Source: Bacteroidota bacterium | Lineage (GTDB): Bacteria > Bacteroidota > Bacteroidia > B-17B0 > Aurantibacillaceae | Direction: 5' to 3' | DNA: 64,000 bases | NCBI GenBank assembly: GCA_013298715.1 | Contig: JAAFIQ010000017.1 | Span: 1 to 64,000, forward strand | Part shown: piece by piece, positions 7,570 through 16,837 of the stretch | How positions within the stretch are numbered: position 1 is the first letter of the stretch | Layout: every line of letters starts with the position of its first letter | Position numbers and translations under genes: made by a program | Notes under the pieces: model-generated | Told to the model about the DNA's origin: nothing | Database searches by the model: none | Seen by the model: the letters and a program-made list of their open reading frames with translations, nothing else

Positions 7570-10221
7570 ATGAAGTACTTTAAAGTTTTAGTTGTTTTTT
7601 TATTGGTTGCAGTTATTTATAGCTGCACAACAAGTCGTAACTCCGTTGTTAACCGAACATATCATAACATTACAGCTCGTTTTAATGGTTTGTATTATGC
7701 TGATGAAAGCGTGGGTGATGGCATATACAAAATTGAAAAATCGCACAAAGATAATTTTGATAAATTGTTGCCAATATACATTTACCCAAATTCTGAAAAA
7801 GCAAAAGCCACTTTTCCTGAATTTGATAGAGCAATAAAAAAATCATCGTTTTGTATTCAACGTCACACTATTAAGGACAGTAAAAAAAATGAGGTTGCAA
7901 GCGCTGGTAAATACATTGATAACTGTTGGATTGATATTGGTATTTCATGCTTTTACAAAAAAGAATATTATACTGCGCTTGAAAACCTCGAATATGTTGC
8001 CCGGACTTATACCAAAAGTAAAGATAAGTTTGTTGCAATAATGTGGATGATAAAAATCAACAACGAAATTGGTGCCGTTAGTATATCAGAGCAATACTTG
8101 AGTTTACTAAAAAACGAAAAAAATTTACCCAAGGAGGTTAAAAAGGAGTTACCAATTTTAGAGGCAGATTATTACTCAAGAAAAGGCCTAAACACAGAAT
8201 CATCGTCGCGCTTAATGGGCGTTATCAGAAATAATAATCCTTTTACTGGTATCAATCGCAAAAAAAGAGCCCGTTACAGTTTTATTGTTGCGCAATTACT
8301 TGAAGAGAATAAAGATAATAAGCGTGCGGCTCAATATTATAAAAAAACAATTGCGCTAAAACCGAATTACGATTTGGTTTTTTATAGCAAAATTAAATTA
8401 GCGCGTTTGCTCGATGTAAAAAGAAGTAGTAGTGAAAAAACTAAAAAAGATTTACTCAGAATGAGTAAAGAATTTAAAAATAACGAGTATTACGATGTTA
8501 TTTTTTATACTCTTGGTGAGATTGAAGAGAAAGAAAGAAATCAAGATAAGGCCGAATATTATTATAGAAAATCGGTAAGAACAAGTGTAAACAACCCTCA
8601 GCAAAAGGCGGCTTCATTTTTAAAATTAGGCGAAATTAATTTTGAACAAACACATTACCAGCCCGCAGAAGCCTATTATGACAGTGCTTTGGTAACCTTA
8701 CCAAAAGATCATAATCAATACAACTCTATTTTGGCACGAAAGAAAACATTAGAGGCGTTGGTAAAAGAAATAAATACCATTGCTAAAGAAGATAGCATTC
8801 AACGCATCTCTAAAATGAGTGAGGCAGATTTAAATAAATTTATCGACGAACTAATTATACGCGAAGAACGGATTGAGGCTCAAAAAGAGGCTGAAAAAAA
8901 TAGAGTAACTGATAATGGTTTTGAGTTAGCAAATAACGGATTTGGCCAACCTCAAAATGGCTCAGGGTTAAACCCTTCAACTCAAGGAGCGCTATTTTAT
9001 TTCTATAACCCACAAACTGTTGCATTTGGGATAAATGATTTTCAAAGAAAATGGGGGAATAGACCGTTAGAGGATGATTGGAGGCGATCGAATAAAGCAC
9101 TTTCGGTTGTAGAAAAAACAGAAGAAAACGATACATCAAGTAAAAAAGCAGTGGCAACCACAAAGAAAAAGGACAGAGATTCATACAAGAAAAATTTATT
9201 AAAATCAGATTCTGCAATACGAAAAAGCGACACTAAAATAATTAATGCATTTTACAGCATGGGTAATATCTATAAAGAAGAATTAAATAATACAAAAAAA
9301 GCAGTAGCAGCATTTGAGGAGTTAAATACTAGGTATCCAAAAAACAAATATTTACTAAATACCTATTATATTTTATACCGCACCAATCAGGCTGAAAAAC
9401 GAGAAGATAAAGCCGAGTACTACAAAAATAAAATTTTAACCGAGTTTCCTGAAAGTGAATTCGCCTTATTGCTTAAAAACCCAAATATGGCTGAAGAGTT
9501 AAACGCAAAGAAAAGTGAAGTGGAAAGTTTTTACATACCGGTTTACCAATCCTACATAGGTGGAGATTATACAAAGGCATTACAAGGTGCTGGCGAGGGT
9601 TTAAAAAAATATGGAAAAACTGAATTTTCTCCAAAATTTGAATTTATAAAAGCCTTAAGTTTAGGCAAAATTAAAAGTGTTGATAGTATGGAAACCGGTT
9701 TAAAATTGTTGGTTGCTAACTATCCAAAATCTGAAATAACACCGCAGGCAAACGACATACTTTTAGCAATAAAAAAACAAAAAAATCCAGAATTGTTTGC
9801 ATCTAAAGTTACAACAAAAATAAATTTAAGCGCAAAAGATACCTTCCAAGTCAACCTCGATACAACCCATTATATAATCGCTCAAATACCCGATGACCCT
9901 AAAATAGCCAACGCTTTTAAAAATAGCCTTGATGTGTTTTGTGTGAAAAACTATGCATTAAAATCATTTAACATGTCTACCACACTTTATGGCCAAGCCA
10001 AACAGTTGGTATTGCTTAAAGGCTTTAAAGATGCAAAAGAATCTAAAAAGTTTTACGATGATTTAATGGGTGATAAAGATATGTTTAAAGGAGAGGTTAA
10101 AAAAGAGGTGGTTGAAATATTCCCTATTCTTTATTCCAATTTACCTTACCTATACAAATACAAAAACCTTGAGGCTTATACCCAATTCTATAAAGATTAT
10201 TATAGCGATTTGAAGCCTTAG
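7570..10221 (+). CDS. porW: T9SS periplasmic lipoprotein PorW/SprE-like, TPR protein
   Basis: An 883-residue lipoprotein: signal peptide with lipobox VIYSC (Cys near 19), then many TPR-like helical repeats (about 120-400 and 560-760, for example AAQYYKKTIALKPNYD and AEYYYRKSVRTS). The central motif LFYFYNPQTVAFGINDFQ and WGNRPLEDDWRRSNK (about 476-512) is, as I recall it, a hallmark of the SprE/PorW family. SprE is needed for gliding and type IX secretion in Flavobacterium. Length fits the family. It is not next to the T9SS cluster at 33-46 kb, which is usual for dispersed por genes. Confidence 0.8.
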   Translation: MKYFKVLVVFLLVAVIYSCTTSRNSVVNRTYHNITARFNGLYYADESVGDGIYKIEKSHKDNFDKLLPIYIYPNSEKAKATFPEFDRAIKKSSFCIQRHTIKDSKKNEVASAGKYIDNCWIDIGISCFYKKEYYTALENLEYVARTYTKSKDKFVAIMWMIKINNEIGAVSISEQYLSLLKNEKNLPKEVKKELPILEADYYSRKGLNTESSSRLMGVIRNNNPFTGINRKKRARYSFIVAQLLEENKDNKRAAQYYKKTIALKPNYDLVFYSKIKLARLLDVKRSSSEKTKKDLLRMSKEFKNNEYYDVIFYTLGEIEEKERNQDKAEYYYRKSVRTSVNNPQQKAASFLKLGEINFEQTHYQPAEAYYDSALVTLPKDHNQYNSILARKKTLEALVKEINTIAKEDSIQRISKMSEADLNKFIDELIIREERIEAQKEAEKNRVTDNGFELANNGFGQPQNGSGLNPSTQGALFYFYNPQTVAFGINDFQRKWGNRPLEDDWRRSNKALSVVEKTEENDTSSKKAVATTKKKDRDSYKKNLLKSDSAIRKSDTKIINAFYSMGNIYKEELNNTKKAVAAFEELNTRYPKNKYLLNTYYILYRTNQAEKREDKAEYYKNKILTEFPESEFALLLKNPNMAEELNAKKSEVESFYIPVYQSYIGGDYTKALQGAGEGLKKYGKTEFSPKFEFIKALSLGKIKSVDSMETGLKLLVANYPKSEITPQANDILLAIKKQKNPELFASKVTTKINLSAKDTFQVNLDTTHYIIAQIPDDPKIANAFKNSLDVFCVKNYALKSFNMSTTLYGQAKQLVLLKGFKDAKESKKFYDDLMGDKDMFKGEVKKEVVEIFPILYSNLPYLYKYKNLEAYTQFYKDYYSDLKP

Positions 10222-10441
10222 CTTTTTTTGATAAATACAATTAAAAAAAGTGTTTAAAATTCAAAACAACAACTTTCTTAAAACGCTTAATGTTGAAGAA
10301 GATTTAAAGGAGAGTGCATATTTAAAACAAAAAAGTCTTAAAGCCTTAAAAAAGTAACTAGATGTAACAAATAAGTTCAATCAAGGAGCTGCTCGAAGAC
10401 TCAATGGCGAAAAAATATTACAATTAGCCTTTTAGTTTTAT
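10222..10441. other. Intergenic stretch with small degenerate frames
   Basis: Between converging genes there are only short frames, for example about 35 codons ending at about 10357, and NKFNQGAARRLNGEKILQLAF ending near 10436. They look like leftovers of a decayed gene, but I recognise no family. No convincing terminator was seen. Confidence 0.3.
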
Positions 10442-11059
10442 TCACCGCTTAATAATTTTAAACGCCATGCCCCTACCCTGCTTTTGTATAATAGCTAAGT
10501 TAATCCAACATAATGCCATTTGTTCAAGTAAAGCAAATTTATCGTTTCCTCCAAAATGGTAAACGTTTTCAAAACCAATTTCTTTAGCAAGCTGGGTGGC
10601 AGTGGTTGTAGCCTTTTCGCTGCTTCCTGCTGTAAACATATCTATACCTACATCGTTATAAATTGGGTTTAAAATATTTTCAAATCCGGTAGAGTTAAAA
10701 CATTTTACAACATCACTGCTATTACAATTTGCTAAAATAGCATCGCTTGTATTCGTAAATCCTTCAGGGCGCATGAACACACCATTCATTGTATCTATTA
10801 TAACTTTACCTGATACATCACCCAAACTTTTAGCCGCTTCGTGAGCAAACTGCGCGGGCACTGCAATTACAATCACTTCCGCTTTACTTACTGCTTCAGT
10901 AATGGTATGCGCAATAATATTTTTTGAATAAGCTAATAATTCTTTGCCCTTAAATTCTTGTGTATTTCTAACGCCTAAAAAAACAGCGTGCTCATTATCA
11001 GCGAATCGCTTTGCTAAAGTGCCACCAATGTTTCCTGTTCCTATAATTGCTATGTTCAT
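10442..11059 (-). CDS. NADPH-dependent F420-reductase-like dinucleotide-binding protein
   Basis: A 205-residue Rossmann-fold protein opening with MNIAIIGTGNIGGTLAKRFA, the GxGxxG dinucleotide site at residues 7-12. VIVIAVPAQFAHEAA and VIIDTMNG follow, as in the NADP oxidoreductase, coenzyme-F420-dependent family (ProC-like N-terminal fold). Bacteroidota are not known to make F420, so the cofactor is probably NAD(P)H with another partner. The C-terminus ALLEQMALCWINLAI is helical, as in relatives. It lies downstream of accB-accC on the same strand, 65 bp after accC, so it may be read with them. Confidence 0.75.
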   Translation of the reverse strand: MNIAIIGTGNIGGTLAKRFADNEHAVFLGVRNTQEFKGKELLAYSKNIIAHTITEAVSKAEVIVIAVPAQFAHEAAKSLGDVSGKVIIDTMNGVFMRPEGFTNTSDAILANCNSSDVVKCFNSTGFENILNPIYNDVGIDMFTAGSSEKATTTATQLAKEIGFENVYHFGGNDKFALLEQMALCWINLAIIQKQGRGMAFKIIKR

Positions 11060-11124
11060 GTTTTTTCTTCCGAATATAACAACAATTTTTAAGTGGTTAA
11101 AGGTTAGTAAAATACATTCCCAAA

Positions 11125-12468
11125 CTAAGCGTTCTTAAAATCCCAAGTTTCTAAAAACTTAGTAGTATAATTTCCGGCTTTAAAATCTTCATTTTGCATT
11201 AATTTTAAATGGAATGGTATGGTAGTTTTTACACCCTCAATAACATATTCGCTTAATGCACGGTGCATTTTTGCAATGGCTTCTTCGCGGGTTTGTGCTA
11301 CTGTAATTAATTTACCAACCATGCTATCGTAATTTGGTGGAATGGTATAACCGCTATAAACATGAGAATCTACACGTATTCCATGACCACCTGGCGTGTG
11401 TAAAGTTGTAATTTTACCAGGACTAGGAACAAAGTTCATAAATGGATTTTCTGCATTAATGCGGCACTCGATGGCGTGTAATTGTGGGTAATAATTTTTA
11501 CCACTAATTGGCACACCTGCAGCAACTAAAATTTGTTCACGAATTAAATCGTAATCAATAACTTCTTCTGTAATTGGATGTTCAACTTGAATACGGGTAT
11601 TCATTTCCATAAAGTAGAAGTTACGGTGTTTGTCTACCAAAAATTCCACAGTACCAACACCTTCGTAATTTATAGATAAAGCTGCTTTAACTGCTGCTTC
11701 GCCCATGGCATCACGCAATTCGGGTGTCATAAAAGGGCTCGGTGTTTCTTCCACCAATTTTTGATGACGGCGCTGTATACTACAATCACGCTCGCTCAAG
11801 TGACAAGCCTTACCGTATTGATCTCCAACAATTTGGATTTCAATATGACGTGGTTCTTCAATAAATTTCTCCATATACATGGCTCCATTACCAAAGGCTG
11901 CCTCAGCTTCTTTACTTGCACTTTCAAAATTTGGTTGTAAGTCTTCTTCCTTCCAAATAATACGCATTCCCCTGCCCCCGCCACCTGCTGTAGCTTTGAT
12001 TATTACAGGGTAGCCAATACGAAGCGCATCTTTTTTAGCTTCTTCAATATCTGTAATTAATCCTTCACTACCAGGTACACAAGGTACGCCTGCAGCAATC
12101 ATTGTAGCTTTAGCGTTTGATTTGTCGCCCATTTTATTAATCATATCAGGGCTAGCACCAATAAATTTAATTTTATGTTGGGCACAAATAGCGCTAAACT
12201 TAGCATTTTCACTTAAAAAGCCGTAGCCTGGGTGTATGGCATCGGCATTTGTAATTTCGGCAGCAGCAATAATATTTGCCATGCTTAAGTAACTGTCTTT
12301 ACTTGGCGGTGGACCAATACACACTGCCTCATCGGCAAACTTTACGTGCAAACTATCTTTATCCGCGGTAGAATAAACGGCAACTGTTTTAATTCCCATT
12401 TCTTTACAGGTGCGAATGACGCGCAAAGCAATTTCGCCACGATTGGCTATTAAAATTTTTTTAAACAT
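11125..12468 (-). CDS. accC: Acetyl-CoA carboxylase, biotin carboxylase subunit
   Basis: This enzyme carboxylates the biotin on AccB using ATP and bicarbonate, the first half-reaction of fatty-acid synthesis. Its 447 residues match the family's usual length. It begins [20 protein letters not shown], carries the ATP-grasp glycine loop [10 protein letters not shown] (about 161-170), and the metal/ATP and active-site segment [16 protein letters not shown] (about 288-303). It follows accB by 84 bp on the minus strand, the common accBC arrangement. Confidence 0.97.
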   Translation of the reverse strand: MFKKILIANRGEIALRVIRTCKEMGIKTVAVYSTADKDSLHVKFADEAVCIGPPPSKDSYLSMANIIAAAEITNADAIHPGYGFLSENAKFSAICAQHKIKFIGASPDMINKMGDKSNAKATMIAAGVPCVPGSEGLITDIEEAKKDALRIGYPVIIKATAGGGGRGMRIIWKEEDLQPNFESASKEAEAAFGNGAMYMEKFIEEPRHIEIQIVGDQYGKACHLSERDCSIQRRHQKLVEETPSPFMTPELRDAMGEAAVKAALSINYEGVGTVEFLVDKHRNFYFMEMNTRIQVEHPITEEVIDYDLIREQILVAAGVPISGKNYYPQLHAIECRINAENPFMNFVPSPGKITTLHTPGGHGIRVDSHVYSGYTIPPNYDSMVGKLITVAQTREEAIAKMHRALSEYVIEGVKTTIPFHLKLMQNEDFKAGNYTTKFLETWDFKNA

Positions 12469-12552
12469 CTTTTCTAAATTAAATTAATAAATGTTGAATG
12501 TTGAATTATGATAAATAAAAAATTTACCATTTAAAATTTAACATTTTTAATT

Positions 12553-13050
12553 TTACGCAGGGTCTACCAAAAATAAAGGCTGGTCGTACTCAACTGGCGA
12601 AGCATCGTTTACCAATACTTTCACAATTTTTCCTTTAACATCGCTCTCAATTTCGTTAAACAATTTCATTGCTTCAATTATACAAACTGTTTTGCCAGCA
12701 GTAATATCATCTCCTACGTTTACAAAAGCTGGTTTATCAGGGCCAGCAGAGCGGTAAAATGTACCAATCATTGGCGATTTAATGGTGATGTATTTACTAT
12801 CATCACTGCTTGTATTTGTGGGTGGGGTTGTTGTTTTGTTTTCAGTAGAAGTTGTTGGTGCAGCTGTAACTTGAGCTACAGGTGTTGTAATTACTTGTTG
12901 AGCCACAGGTTGGGTTTGCATAACAACTTGTTGAGTTGCTGTTTTTGGAGTTCTAATTACAATTTTTACTTCTTTGGTTTCTAGTTCAACCTCGCTTACA
13001 CCGCTTTTAGATACAAACTTGATTAAATCTTGAATTTCATTTAATTTCAT
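12553..13050 (-). CDS. accB: Acetyl-CoA carboxylase biotin carboxyl carrier protein
   Basis: The 165-residue carrier that shuttles CO2 between biotin carboxylase and the carboxyltransferase. It has an N-terminal helix, a flexible Thr/Gln/Val/Pro-rich linker (about 38-85) and a C-terminal biotinyl domain. The biotinylation motif is EAMKLFNEIES, with the acceptor Lys near residue 129. It is first in a leftward pair with accC. Confidence 0.95.
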   Translation of the reverse strand: MKLNEIQDLIKFVSKSGVSEVELETKEVKIVIRTPKTATQQVVMQTQPVAQQVITTPVAQVTAAPTTSTENKTTTPPTNTSSDDSKYITIKSPMIGTFYRSAGPDKPAFVNVGDDITAGKTVCIIEAMKLFNEIESDVKGKIVKVLVNDASPVEYDQPLFLVDPA

Positions 13051-13285
13051 TATAAATGTGTTTTTAGTTAGTGTGGTAAAAGTACTAGTAATTTTTATTT
13101 CAAGGCTCTAAATTTTTAATTTTATCAACAATTTTTTGTGTTTTTTGCTAAAAAGGACTGTTTTTTGGTTAAAAATCGACTTTTTTGAGATTAAAATTCA
13201 CTTTCTTGAAAAGCTTAAAACAACACTTAATTATTTTGCAAATCGCTAATAATTACCCGCTTGATTAAAAAAACCCGAACAGGAT

Positions 13286-13798
13286 TTATTTATCCAACCC
13301 AATTTTAATTGCAGGGTAATGCGTTTTAATAAGTTGTAATATGGATTGAATTTCATTGGCATCGCAGTCGAAAGGCCATGGTAAAAAATCAATTTCTACC
13401 GGCTCACTACCAGAAGTTGGTATGTATTCAAGTAATTTATAAGTCATGAGTTTATCCCTAATTTCTAACTCATAAACTTGTTTTACTTCCAACAAATTCA
13501 CCTTAATGGTTTCGTAAACATCATTTGGCTTGTCTGAAATAACTTCGAATAATAACTCATTATTAACTAAGGTTACCTTTATATCTATGTATTTATTCCA
13601 AAAATAATTTCTGATGTTGTAACCATAATAACAACTAATTGCTAGCACTGCCAAAGTTGTAAGTAAATATGAAATTTTAAATTTTGCAAAACAACCATAC
13701 ACGCCAATTCCCAGTACGAATAGGCATAAACATAACCAAAAAACATTGAGTGCAATTTTTCCTTTATTTTTGTGTGTTTTTAGGGTGATACTTTTCAT
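13286..13798 (-). CDS. Hypothetical membrane protein
   Basis: A 170-residue protein with two hydrophobic segments near the N-terminus (ALNVFWLCLCLFVLGIGVYG, about 17-36, and ISYLLTTLAVLAISCYYGYN, about 43-62). A soluble, beta-rich tail follows, with YIPTSGSEPVEIDFLPWPF near 126-144. The shape suggests a small inner-membrane protein with a cytoplasmic PH-like tail. No family was recognised, and nothing in the neighbourhood indicates a role. Confidence 0.55.
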   Translation of the reverse strand: MKSITLKTHKNKGKIALNVFWLCLCLFVLGIGVYGCFAKFKISYLLTTLAVLAISCYYGYNIRNYFWNKYIDIKVTLVNNELLFEVISDKPNDVYETIKVNLLEVKQVYELEIRDKLMTYKLLEYIPTSGSEPVEIDFLPWPFDCDANEIQSILQLIKTHYPAIKIGLDK

Positions 13799-14074
13799 TC
13801 TTTAACCATAAATAGACAGTTCAAAAAAAGAACTATCTACGATTAAGCAAATGTAAGGATTTCCAGAAAAAATCCTTTGTAAGAAATCCTAACAGTTGAT
13901 AAATCCGAGTCTGTCCTGACCTTATGTCGGGAATTACCCGCAATAAGACAGCTAGTACGTATATAACTCTAATTCTATTGTCTAATTGCGGTTTAAAATT
14001 CATTGAAACTCGAATTGTAATTCAAAATTAACTTATATTTTTATAAAATTAATTAATTGCCAACTTCTACTTTT
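13799..14074. other. Intergenic region between divergent membrane-protein genes
   Basis: About 275 bp. AGGATTTCC and a nearby AAATCCT could pair weakly, and CCTGACcttatGTCGGG is a short stem. No strong promoter, RNA gene or repeat was recognised. Confidence 0.3.
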
Positions 14075-14920
14075 ATGAGTAAATATATTTTTTCGAATAA
14101 AATTAATCCACTAAAAACACTTGTTGCATTTTTAGTTGCTATACCTGCTGCCATCCTAATAGGTTTTTTGTATGGAGGTTTAACAAACTGGTGTACCTTC
14201 ATAATTATTGATTTAATTATTTATGCGCTCGTTATTGTTTTGGTAACTGCCTTAGCTAAAGGTATTGTGCGGTTAGGTGCGGTTAGAAATAAAACGCTTA
14301 AATTGTTAGTCAGCATTTTAATTGTTGTATTAACATGGTACTCAGCCTGGTCGTATATTGTAAATAAACACGATTTAATATTAAAAACATTTAATATCGA
14401 AAGAACATTTTCAAAAATTGCGCATTATTTAGATACGCGTTCATTAAGTTTCGGCAAGGCCACTTCTTCATCAGCGATTGATATTGAAGGTGCAGGCTTA
14501 TGGATATTTTATGGCCTTGAAGCTCTTTTGTTCTTGGTTCCTGTGTTAATGGTGTTCGCAATTTCCCGCGACTATTATTGCGAAACTTGTAAAACGTTTA
14601 ACGAAGAAGAAGATTTTTATATAGAGGGACTTAATGAATCAACGCTTCTTGCTTCTGAAAGTGCAGGAAACTTTAATGAAATAACTAATTTTTCGCGTCG
14701 AACTACCGTTCCTTCTAGTACAAGTGAAATCTCAGATTACAGTAAACCTATTTTTAAAATTGAACTAAGTTGGTGTAAAAAATGCAAACAAAATGGTGTA
14801 ATTAATGTGCACAAAGGTGTTTACGAACGTGATAAAAACAGTAAGATTTCATATAACGGTAAACCTATAATAAAAGACACTTTAGTGAGTGATTCAAGCA
14901 TTGCAAAATTAATTGAATAA
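14075..14920 (+). CDS. Hypothetical polytopic membrane protein with a zinc-ribbon-like tail
   Basis: I place the start at ATG 14075, although the frame extends to a TTG at 14057. About 281 residues: four hydrophobic segments (two long ones within residues 10-70, LKLLVSILIVVLTWYSAWSYI, and WIFYGLEALLFLVPVLMVFAI). A soluble tail with CETC and, some 50 residues later, CKKC could bind one metal ion. I recognise no family. A strong terminator follows at 15029-15062. Function unknown. Confidence 0.6.
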   Translation: MSKYIFSNKINPLKTLVAFLVAIPAAILIGFLYGGLTNWCTFIIIDLIIYALVIVLVTALAKGIVRLGAVRNKTLKLLVSILIVVLTWYSAWSYIVNKHDLILKTFNIERTFSKIAHYLDTRSLSFGKATSSSAIDIEGAGLWIFYGLEALLFLVPVLMVFAISRDYYCETCKTFNEEEDFYIEGLNESTLLASESAGNFNEITNFSRRTTVPSSTSEISDYSKPIFKIELSWCKKCKQNGVINVHKGVYERDKNSKISYNGKPIIKDTLVSDSSIAKLIE

Positions 14921-15028
14921 ATTTTGTAAATACTTTACTCTAAAAAAATATATGAACGGGAACACAAAAACGATTAACTAATTTGTTGGAAATTGAACTA
15001 ATTTATTTTAAAAACCTATCAAAAATAA

Positions 15029-15062
15029 AAAACCCGCTAAAAAATGTTTAGCGGGTTTTTGT
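15029..15062 (+). terminator. Intrinsic terminator after the zinc-ribbon membrane protein
   Basis: AACCCGCTAA (15031-15040) pairs with TTAGCGGGTT, followed by TTTTTG. It lies just outside the left attachment repeat, so it belongs to the backbone. Confidence 0.85.
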
Positions 15063-15066
15063 TTAT

Positions 15067-15086
15067 TTGGAGGTCCCGAGCGGATT
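15067..15086. repeat. attL: 20-bp direct repeat of the tRNA-Cys 3' end
   Basis: TTGGAGGTCCCGAGCGGATT, identical to 24088-24107, where it forms the CCA end, acceptor strand and part of the T arm of tRNA-Cys. The identity is exactly 20 bp; flanking bases differ. No tRNA surrounds this copy, as expected for the far end of an element integrated at the tRNA 3' end. Confidence 0.93.
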
Positions 15087-15164
15087 TTTAACAACCTTTG
15101 AAAGCATTGTAAATACTGGTATTTTTAAAAAATGTAAAAAAATAGTGAAGCTAAAGTGAAAAAA

Positions 15165-15578
15165 TTAGTTTATCGTTCTGTTTATTATATCTAATACCTT
15201 TAATTGATTTCCAAGAATAGATTGCTGAACGTATTTGGCAATTTCTTTACAGGCAGAAACCGTCAAATTATCAATACCATCAGATCCAGTTTTTGGATAA
15301 ATTGTAGCCAAATAAATTGAATTTTGAAGAGGCAAAACAACCGTTATACACCTGTAAGAACCACTTTTTCCTTTGTTCATTGTGCTATTCATTATCCTAT
15401 ATTTATTGAGGCTATAAGTACCTTTAGAATTTTGAATTATATCCCTTGTAATATGTAACTCCGCAATACTTTTATCCAAAAAATAATCGCAAACATCTTC
15501 TAAAATACCTGAATAAGAATTATTCTTTTTGAGTTCCAGAATATTTTTTAAAAACCTTTCTGTGCAGTAAACAATCAT
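15165..15578 (-). CDS. RelE/HigB-like toxin candidate, coupled to the upstream gene
   Basis: A 137-residue protein. The C-terminal half reads like a RelE-superfamily fold: KYRIMNSTMNKGKSGSYRCI, then NSIYLATIYPKTGSDGIDNL and a closing helix. This resembles the basic GKSGGxR and IYLLxIYxK segments of HigB/RelE mRNA interferases. The N-terminal 50 residues are longer than in typical members. The ATG overlaps the upstream stop (ATGA, 15575-15578), so translation is probably coupled. It is the last cargo gene before attL. The toxin role is inferred from fold pattern and gene pairing; catalytic residues cannot be assigned with confidence. Confidence 0.5.
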   Translation of the reverse strand: MIVYCTERFLKNILELKKNNSYSGILEDVCDYFLDKSIAELHITRDIIQNSKGTYSLNKYRIMNSTMNKGKSGSYRCITVVLPLQNSIYLATIYPKTGSDGIDNLTVSACKEIAKYVQQSILGNQLKVLDIINRTIN

Positions 15579-16012
15579 TTTTTTGCCGCGGAAAGTGTAG
15601 CAGAAATTACCTCTTGCATTTCAATATCACTATCGAGCTGAATAGAAATATCTCTGTCGTGAAGTAATTCTTTTAAGTAGTTATTTTCTGCCTTAATTGT
15701 GCCGTAAATAGTTTTTACACCTGGATATAAGTCAGATTTTCTAATAAGTATTAATATTTTTGATATATTAGTGGTTACAGATTTTATTCCTTCAGGTGCG
15801 TTTTGCGACTTTTTAAAACCTTCAGAATCTCGCTCCAACTCGAAAGTTAGTCCTAGTAGTAATGATTGAAGTTTTCCTAAGATTTCATTCAATTCATTCA
15901 TTCTATCCAACAAACTGTAAATATCATCTTGCCAAGTATGCTCTCCTTTGTAAATACTCTCGGTTTTTGTTCTAGCTGAATTAATTTTTAAATCTATGGT
16001 TTCGGCACTCAT
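15575..16012 (-). CDS. Hypothetical helical protein, putative partner/antitoxin of the RelE-like gene
   Basis: A 145-residue, mostly helical protein with a coiled-coil-like centre (IYSLLDRMNELNEILGKLQS, about 31-50) and an acidic C-terminal stretch (DRDISIQLDSDIEMQEVISA). I recognise no antitoxin DNA-binding domain or other family. Its stop overlaps the start of the RelE-like gene by 4 bp, the usual order for an antitoxin-toxin pair. It might also be an accessory protein of another kind. Confidence in the gene is fair; in the role, low. Confidence 0.5.
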   Translation of the reverse strand: MSAETIDLKINSARTKTESIYKGEHTWQDDIYSLLDRMNELNEILGKLQSLLLGLTFELERDSEGFKKSQNAPEGIKSVTTNISKILILIRKSDLYPGVKTIYGTIKAENNYLKELLHDRDISIQLDSDIEMQEVISATLSAAKK

Positions 16013-16095
16013 TTCTTAAATTAGATAGTTTTTTAGTAAAGTTATACGCTAAAATCAGTATAAAGTTAGCACTAAAATTAAAATTACTGAAAAAA

Positions 16096-16365
16096 TTAAC
16101 AAATTACAGGTTTTAGAGAAAAGATTAATTTAGAGTACATAATTAAGTGAAAGTTATAAATATTTTGTAATTTTGAATTAGCTACAAGTCGTCTAGGACG
16201 TTTATACTGGGGGGTTACCGTTACGTAAGGATTAATAACAGCACCGGGAGAGATAGCTTGTTTGATAATTGCAAACTGCTTCAGTTTAGGGATAAATGAG
16301 AAGTCTTTATCAAACTTAAAGCCAACTAGAACAGTTGGCTTTTTAATTGTTTTTTTTAATCTCAT
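16096..16365 (-). pseudogene. Internally deleted fragment of the polyvalent protein
   Basis: The 89-residue frame contains KKPTVLVGFKFDKDFSFIPK and then AISPGAVINPYVTVTPQYKR, PRRLV. These match two separate parts of the gene at 794-3181: its C-terminal end (KPTGLAGFKFIKDF) and its central linker (SPGAAINPHV, PQYKRPKRLV). The nuclease and ATPase domains between them are gone. It overlaps the 3' end of the neighbouring 138-residue gene by 23 bp. It shows that both mobile regions share a source family and supplies the sense codon missing at 3179-3181. Confidence 0.75.
16316..16340 (-). terminator. Hairpin at the 3' end of the CxC-motif cargo gene
   Basis: On the minus strand AAAGCCAACT pairs with AGTTGGCTTT over 10 bp around a short loop. 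It begins 3 bp after the stop of the 138-residue gene and could end its transcript, though only a weak U-run follows. The same bases encode KPTVLVGF in the polyvalent fragment. Confidence 0.5.
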
Positions 16366-16759
16366 TTAAATATTCCGATTTATCAAACACAAACTCACCT
16401 AATTTAGCGTAACTCCAATTTCTATGATTATTTTCAAAATTGCGCCAAATAACCGCTTTTTCAGTTTCTAAAATCTCGACTTCAAAGTTCCAACAATCCA
16501 CAACATTACAATTACAAATCATCAAAACTGACTTCATGTAATCTTCATCTCCTTTATTATAACGTGTAAGCTCGGTTAAAATTTCGCCGTTAGCAACATA
16601 AGCACCAACATTGTTGATTTCATTAATAGCCTCCTTTAGTTCAATTTGTTTAACTCTATCAAATAAACGAAAGCCATCAATGTAAATTTCAAACCTTTTA
16701 GAGGTTGAATGAGTGGTGCTATCCGTAAATTCAGTTTCTTTTAATTTAAGGGTATTCAT
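16343..16759 (-). CDS. Hypothetical cargo protein with a CNCNVVDCW motif
   Basis: A 138-residue soluble protein. The order IYIDGFRLFDRV, GAYVANGEILTEL, SVLMICNCNVVDCWNFEVEI, VIWRNFENNHRNW and LGEFVFDKSEYL gives a compact alpha/beta fold with three close Cys residues (about 82, 84 and 89), which might bind metal. It recalls an uncharacterised family with a CxCxxxGCW core that I have seen in other bacteria, but I cannot name it. It sits alone between the candidate origin and the polyvalent fragment, in the cargo position of the element. Confidence 0.6.
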   Translation of the reverse strand: MNTLKLKETEFTDSTTHSTSKRFEIYIDGFRLFDRVKQIELKEAINEINNVGAYVANGEILTELTRYNKGDEDYMKSVLMICNCNVVDCWNFEVEILETEKAVIWRNFENNHRNWSYAKLGEFVFDKSEYLNEIKKNN

Positions 16760-16837
16760 ATTGAATTGTTTTTTTGTAAAATTATTAAGTTTTAAGAGAT
16801 TATTTATGATAAAAATTTAAGCAAAGTTACCTACTAT

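Noticed and set aside
10442-11059. True F420-dependent enzyme
   Set aside because: The fold matches that family, but Bacteroidota are not known to make F420 and nothing nearby supports its synthesis.
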